8,824 nt of DNA from an uncultured Planctomycetaceae bacterium (GTDB taxonomy: Bacteria > Planctomycetota > Planctomycetia > Pirellulales > Pirellulaceae): assembly GCA_903927685.1 (NCBI GenBank), contig CAIYOB010000604.1, positions 1-8,824 of the forward strand, written 5' to 3'. A program made the translations under genes and the position numbers. Below are positions 5,907-8,824 of the stretch, one piece after another (position 1 is the first letter of the stretch; each line of letters begins with the position of its first letter). The notes under the pieces are model-generated. The model was not told where the DNA came from. It was given only the letters and a program-made list of their open reading frames with translations, and ran no database searches.

Positions 5907-8204
5907 ATGAATAGATTTCGTTTCGCCATTCTCGGGCTGGCCACATTCGTCGCCACAGCATCTGCGGCCTGGGCGCAGAGCCAGTATATCGGTTACGTCT
6001 ATCCCGCCGGCGGCCAGCAGGGCACCACGTTCCCGATCAGGCTGGGGGGGCAGGGACTCGCCTATGCCTCGGACTTGGTGGTCAGCGGGGAAGGCGTCAC
6101 CGTGCGGCTGGTTGAATACTGCCGTGTCCTGGACAACCAGGAGATGGGGTTGCTGGGCCAGCAACTGCAGGCATTGAAGAAGCCGGAGACGGTCGTGGAG
6201 GACGCGATGGTGGCCACGATGGCCTCGCTCGAGTTTCCCGCGCCGATCGGCCCCGATGCCGGACCCAATGCGGTCGCCTCGCTGATCTGCCCGATTTGCG
6301 GCAGCGCCAACGCGATTGACGCGACCGTCTGCACCAAATGCAATGCGAACCTGGAAAAACCCAGCGAGGCAAAGCCGGGCGAGGCCAAGAGCGAACCTCC
6401 CAAGTCCGAGAAAGAACTGGCCAAGCAGAAACTGATCGAACGGATCGAAAAGGTCTTTGCCGAGGACGAACGCGACCCGGCCGTTCGTTCCCAAACCGAA
6501 CTCGTCTTTGCCGAGGTGACGATCGACCCCAATGCCAAGCCGGGCCGGCGCGAGATCAGGGTAATCACCAAGCGAGGGATCTCCAACTCGCTCTCCTTCT
6601 ACGTCGGCCAGGTGCCCGAGGTCGCTCGCCGGCCGATGAAGACCATGAAGCTCCCGGTGCTGGGCAAGGAGTATCTGGCGCAACGCAAACGACCGCGGGA
6701 AGAAGAAGAGGTGCGGATCGGCGTGCCGTGCACGATGAACGGCCAGATCGCGGCGGGCGAGGTGAATCGGTATCGTTTTCCCGCGAACAAGGGGCAGCGG
6801 CTGGTCATCTCCGCCAAGGCCCGGGACTTGGTGCCCTACGTCCCGGATGGCGTTCCCGGTTGGTTCCAAGCCGTAATGAGGCTGTACGACGCCGACGGCA
6901 AGGAGGTCGCCTATAACGACGATTACCGCTCCAATCCTGATCCCCTGATCTATTACGAGGTTCCCGAGGACGGCGAGTATGTGCTCACAATCAACGAGGC
7001 GCTGTTCCGCGGACGCGAGAGTTTCGTCTATCGGATTACCATCGGTGAACTGCCGTTTGTGACCAGCATCTTTCCGCTGGGCGGACGCGTGGGCGAGGTG
7101 GTTCAGCTGGAGATGAACGGCTGGAATCTGGACAAGGCGACGTTGGCTCCCCCGCCCCCGGATGCCAAGCCGGGCGTGCATTGGATTGCCGCCACCGCGG
7201 GGCCCCTGGTCTCCAACTTCCTGCCGTTCGCCCGGGATACGCTGCCCGAGTGCCTGGACCAGGAAGCCAATGACGAACCGGCCCAGGCGCAGAAGGTGAC
7301 GCTGCCGATCATCGTCAACGGCCGCGCGGATCGGCCGGGCGACTGGGACGTCTTCGAGGTGGAAGGCAAGGCCGGCGAGACCGTCGTGGCGGAAGTGCAC
7401 GCCCGCCGGCTCGGCTCCCCGTATGATTCCTTTGTCAAAGTCACGGGCCCCGACGGCAAGATCATCGCCCTGAACGATGATCACTACGACGCGGGGTCGG
7501 GCCTGAACACGGATCACGCCGATTCCTACCTGATGGTCAAGCTGCCCGCCGACGGAAAGTACTATGTGCACATCGGCGATACGCCGCGCCGCGCAGGCAA
7601 GGAATACGCTTATCGGCTTCGGATCAGTCAGCCGCAGCCCGATTTCGCGTTGCGGGTGATTCCTTCCAGGATCATCATGCCCAGCAAGGGAGCTGCCAAT
7701 GTGACCGTGTTCGTGCTCCGCAAGGACGGTTTCGACGGGCCGATCAAGCTGAGCTTCAAGGATCTGCCACCGGGACTGGAATCGCCTGGCGCCACGTTGG
7801 CAGCCAAACAGGAGGTGGTGGGGTTGCAGTTGAAGACCAGCTTGGCGGAAACGGAAAAGCCGGTCAACGTCACGGTCATCGGCAGTGCGCAGCTCGGCGA
7901 TCGCGAACTGGTTCAAGAGGCCGTGCCGGCCGAGGACAAGATGCAGGCATTCCTGTGGCGGCATCTCCTGCCCGCAGACAACCTGCCGGCGTTCGTCTAT
8001 GACCCCGCTTACCAGCCGCCGGCAGACCGCATTCGCCCCCCGATCCGCGACGAGGATCGTCCCAAGGGGGTGACGCCGACGTTGACCAAGTCGTCGGTCG
8101 ACGGGTATCTGCGACAGGTCGAACGCCTGTACCAGGAGTGGTTCTTTACCGACGAGTTCGCCAACCGCGAGATCGCGGGCGTCGAAGCCCGAACGATCAA
8201 ATAA
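5907..8204 (+). CDS. Exported IPT/PPC-domain protein carrying an internal zinc ribbon
   Basis: The product is 765 residues. Residues 1-23 are a Sec signal peptide (MNRFRF, hydrophobic core, cleavage after AWA). Residues about 28-70 start an IPT/TIG-like beta domain (PAGGQQGTTFPIRLGGQGL) that resumes near 197 (TELVFAEVTIDPNAKPGRREIRV). Between them is a long insertion with QQLQALKK, a C4 zinc ribbon (C128, C131, C142, C145; spacing CX2C-X10-CX2C) and a Lys/Glu-rich helical linker. A first PPC domain spans about 272-380 (NRYRFPANKGQRL, then NDD), and a second IPT-like strand pair starts at 382. A second PPC domain spans about 465-575 (GDWDVFEVEGKAGETV, ALNDDHYD). An Ig-like segment runs to about 670. 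The C-terminal 30 residues (YLRQVERLYQEWFFTDEFA and on) resemble a degenerate SHOCT-type motif. PPC domains are usually non-catalytic folding or binding modules of secreted proteins. It lies 71 nt after the DUF1501 gene, so a partner or scaffold role for the cassette is inferred. Domain calls are good; function is unknown. Confidence 0.93.
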   Translation: MNRFRFAILGLATFVATASAAWAQSQYIGYVYPAGGQQGTTFPIRLGGQGLAYASDLVVSGEGVTVRLVEYCRVLDNQEMGLLGQQLQALKKPETVVEDAMVATMASLEFPAPIGPDAGPNAVASLICPICGSANAIDATVCTKCNANLEKPSEAKPGEAKSEPPKSEKELAKQKLIERIEKVFAEDERDPAVRSQTELVFAEVTIDPNAKPGRREIRVITKRGISNSLSFYVGQVPEVARRPMKTMKLPVLGKEYLAQRKRPREEEEVRIGVPCTMNGQIAAGEVNRYRFPANKGQRLVISAKARDLVPYVPDGVPGWFQAVMRLYDADGKEVAYNDDYRSNPDPLIYYEVPEDGEYVLTINEALFRGRESFVYRITIGELPFVTSIFPLGGRVGEVVQLEMNGWNLDKATLAPPPPDAKPGVHWIAATAGPLVSNFLPFARDTLPECLDQEANDEPAQAQKVTLPIIVNGRADRPGDWDVFEVEGKAGETVVAEVHARRLGSPYDSFVKVTGPDGKIIALNDDHYDAGSGLNTDHADSYLMVKLPADGKYYVHIGDTPRRAGKEYAYRLRISQPQPDFALRVIPSRIIMPSKGAANVTVFVLRKDGFDGPIKLSFKDLPPGLESPGATLAAKQEVVGLQLKTSLAETEKPVNVTVIGSAQLGDRELVQEAVPAEDKMQAFLWRHLLPADNLPAFVYDPAYQPPADRIRPPIRDEDRPKGVTPTLTKSSVDGYLRQVERLYQEWFFTDEFANREIAGVEARTIK

Positions 8205-8207
8205 CCG

Positions 8208-8824
8208 ATGAGCTGCCTTGTCCTGGCGCTGGCTCTGACCGTCGTCGCGCAGGCGGACGAACCGCCTGCGCTGACATTCGCCGATCGCGGCACGCCGGCG
8301 ACACTACGCGCGGCGATCGACGATCTGCTCGCCCAGTTCGGCCCTCGCTATCCGGACGGGAGCCGGTTCCTCCGCCGACTGGATGCGCTCCAGCAGCAGC
8401 CGGCGGCAGGCGCCGCGACCCGCGCCGCGTTTCGCCAGTTGCAGCGCGAGGCATTGCTGGCCAACCCCTTGGTCTGCGGCACGCCGATCCTGTTCGTCGA
8501 ACGGCAACAGTATGCGCCCGACCACCACAACACGGGCACCGATTTTCAGCCGGGCGAGATCAGCGCCAACGGCGTCCGCGCCGGCGCGGCGATCAAGACG
8601 GTGGACTTCGGCCGCGGCGGATGCGTGCAGACGCTGCTGACCGCCCCGGACGGCGTGGCCCGCGACCTGGACGTGGACTATGACGGCAGGCGGATCGTCT
8701 TCGCGATGCGGCACGATGGCCAGGACAGTTTTCACATCTTTGCCATGAACGGCGACGGCAGCGGCGTGGTGCAGCTCACGCAGGCCTCGCCGGACACGGA
8801 CCTCGATCCCGCCTGGCTGCCCGA
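8208..8824 (+). CDS. Hydrazine-synthase-alpha-like / PD40 beta-propeller protein, 3' end outside the window
   Basis: The reading frame is open from ATG 8208 to the window edge: 205 codons plus two bases. The start is forced, because the preceding gene's TAA (8202-8204) is in the same frame only one codon upstream. Residues 1-16 form a short signal peptide (LVLALALTVVAQA) with no positively charged N-region, which is unusual. Residues about 30-85 are helical. From NPLVCGTPILFVER (86-99) the sequence matches the propeller portion shared by the planctomycete family related to the hydrazine synthase alpha subunit: HHNTGTDFQPGEIS (106-119), a PD40-type blade with DYDGRRIVFAM (157-167), then MNGDGSGVVQLT (180-191) and DLDPAWLP. 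Most such proteins occur in non-anammox planctomycetes, so the name does not imply hydrazine synthesis. No CxxCH is present in the visible part; haem sites could lie further downstream. No clear Shine-Dalgarno precedes it, so translational coupling to the PPC gene is likely. Confidence 0.85.
   Translation, partial: MSCLVLALALTVVAQADEPPALTFADRGTPATLRAAIDDLLAQFGPRYPDGSRFLRRLDALQQQPAAGAATRAAFRQLQREALLANPLVCGTPILFVERQQYAPDHHNTGTDFQPGEISANGVRAGAAIKTVDFGRGGCVQTLLTAPDGVARDLDVDYDGRRIVFAMRHDGQDSFHIFAMNGDGSGVVQLTQASPDTDLDPAWLP

Noticed and set aside
4306..7964. Long minus-strand open frames (482 and 730 residues) opposite the DUF1501 and PPC genes.
   Set aside because: Same antisense-shadow effect of high GC; they cross the intergenic gaps, show no domains, and the sense genes are well supported.
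1..8824. tRNA or rRNA genes, insertion sequences, integrase genes or attachment sites.
   Set aside because: None seen by reading both strands; the window is filled by four ordinary-looking coding genes and short gaps.

Overview
The window is GC-rich, carries four genes all on the + strand, and looks like a planctomycete chromosome. The basis is protein content: a DUF1549+DUF1553 protein (the families also called PSCyt2 and PSD1), a Tat-exported DUF1501 protein, a PPC-domain protein and the start of a hydrazine-synthase-alpha-like propeller protein. This set is characteristic of Planctomycetota. No genus can be named from what is visible.

Layout: 1-161 is a non-coding leader, visibly less GC-rich than the genes, with a centred 28-bp dyad, a 7-bp-stem hairpin and a tandem 7-bp repeat ahead of the first ribosome binding site. 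Gene 1 (162-4337) encodes an exported protein of 1391 residues. Its first two thirds are an alanine-rich helical region that I can tile into nine tandem units of about 98 residues. Its last third is DUF1549 followed by DUF1553. Gene 2 (4423-5835) is a DUF1501 protein with a twin-arginine signal. Gene 3 (5907-8204) is an exported beta-rich protein with an IPT-like domain, two PPC domains and an unexpected four-cysteine zinc ribbon. Gene 4 (8208 to the right edge) begins 3 nt after gene 3 and is cut off after 205 codons.

The spacings (85, 71 and 3 nt), the shared strand, the lack of any convincing terminator between genes and the clear Shine-Dalgarno sites of genes 1-3 suggest one operon. All four products have export signals, so the cassette probably acts in the periplasm or at the cell surface. 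The biochemical role of DUF1549/DUF1553-DUF1501 cassettes is not established. DUF1501 belongs to the alkaline-phosphatase/sulfatase-like fold, PPC and IPT domains are usually binding or structural modules, and the propeller family is related to a hydrazine synthase subunit.

The most unusual point is that the cassette has no visible haem-binding CxxCH motif. Gene 1 lacks the usual N-terminal cytochrome domain and carries the giant repeat region there instead. It also lacks the CxxCHxHPF segment normally found inside DUF1549. The only paired-CxxC site in the window is the zinc ribbon of gene 3.
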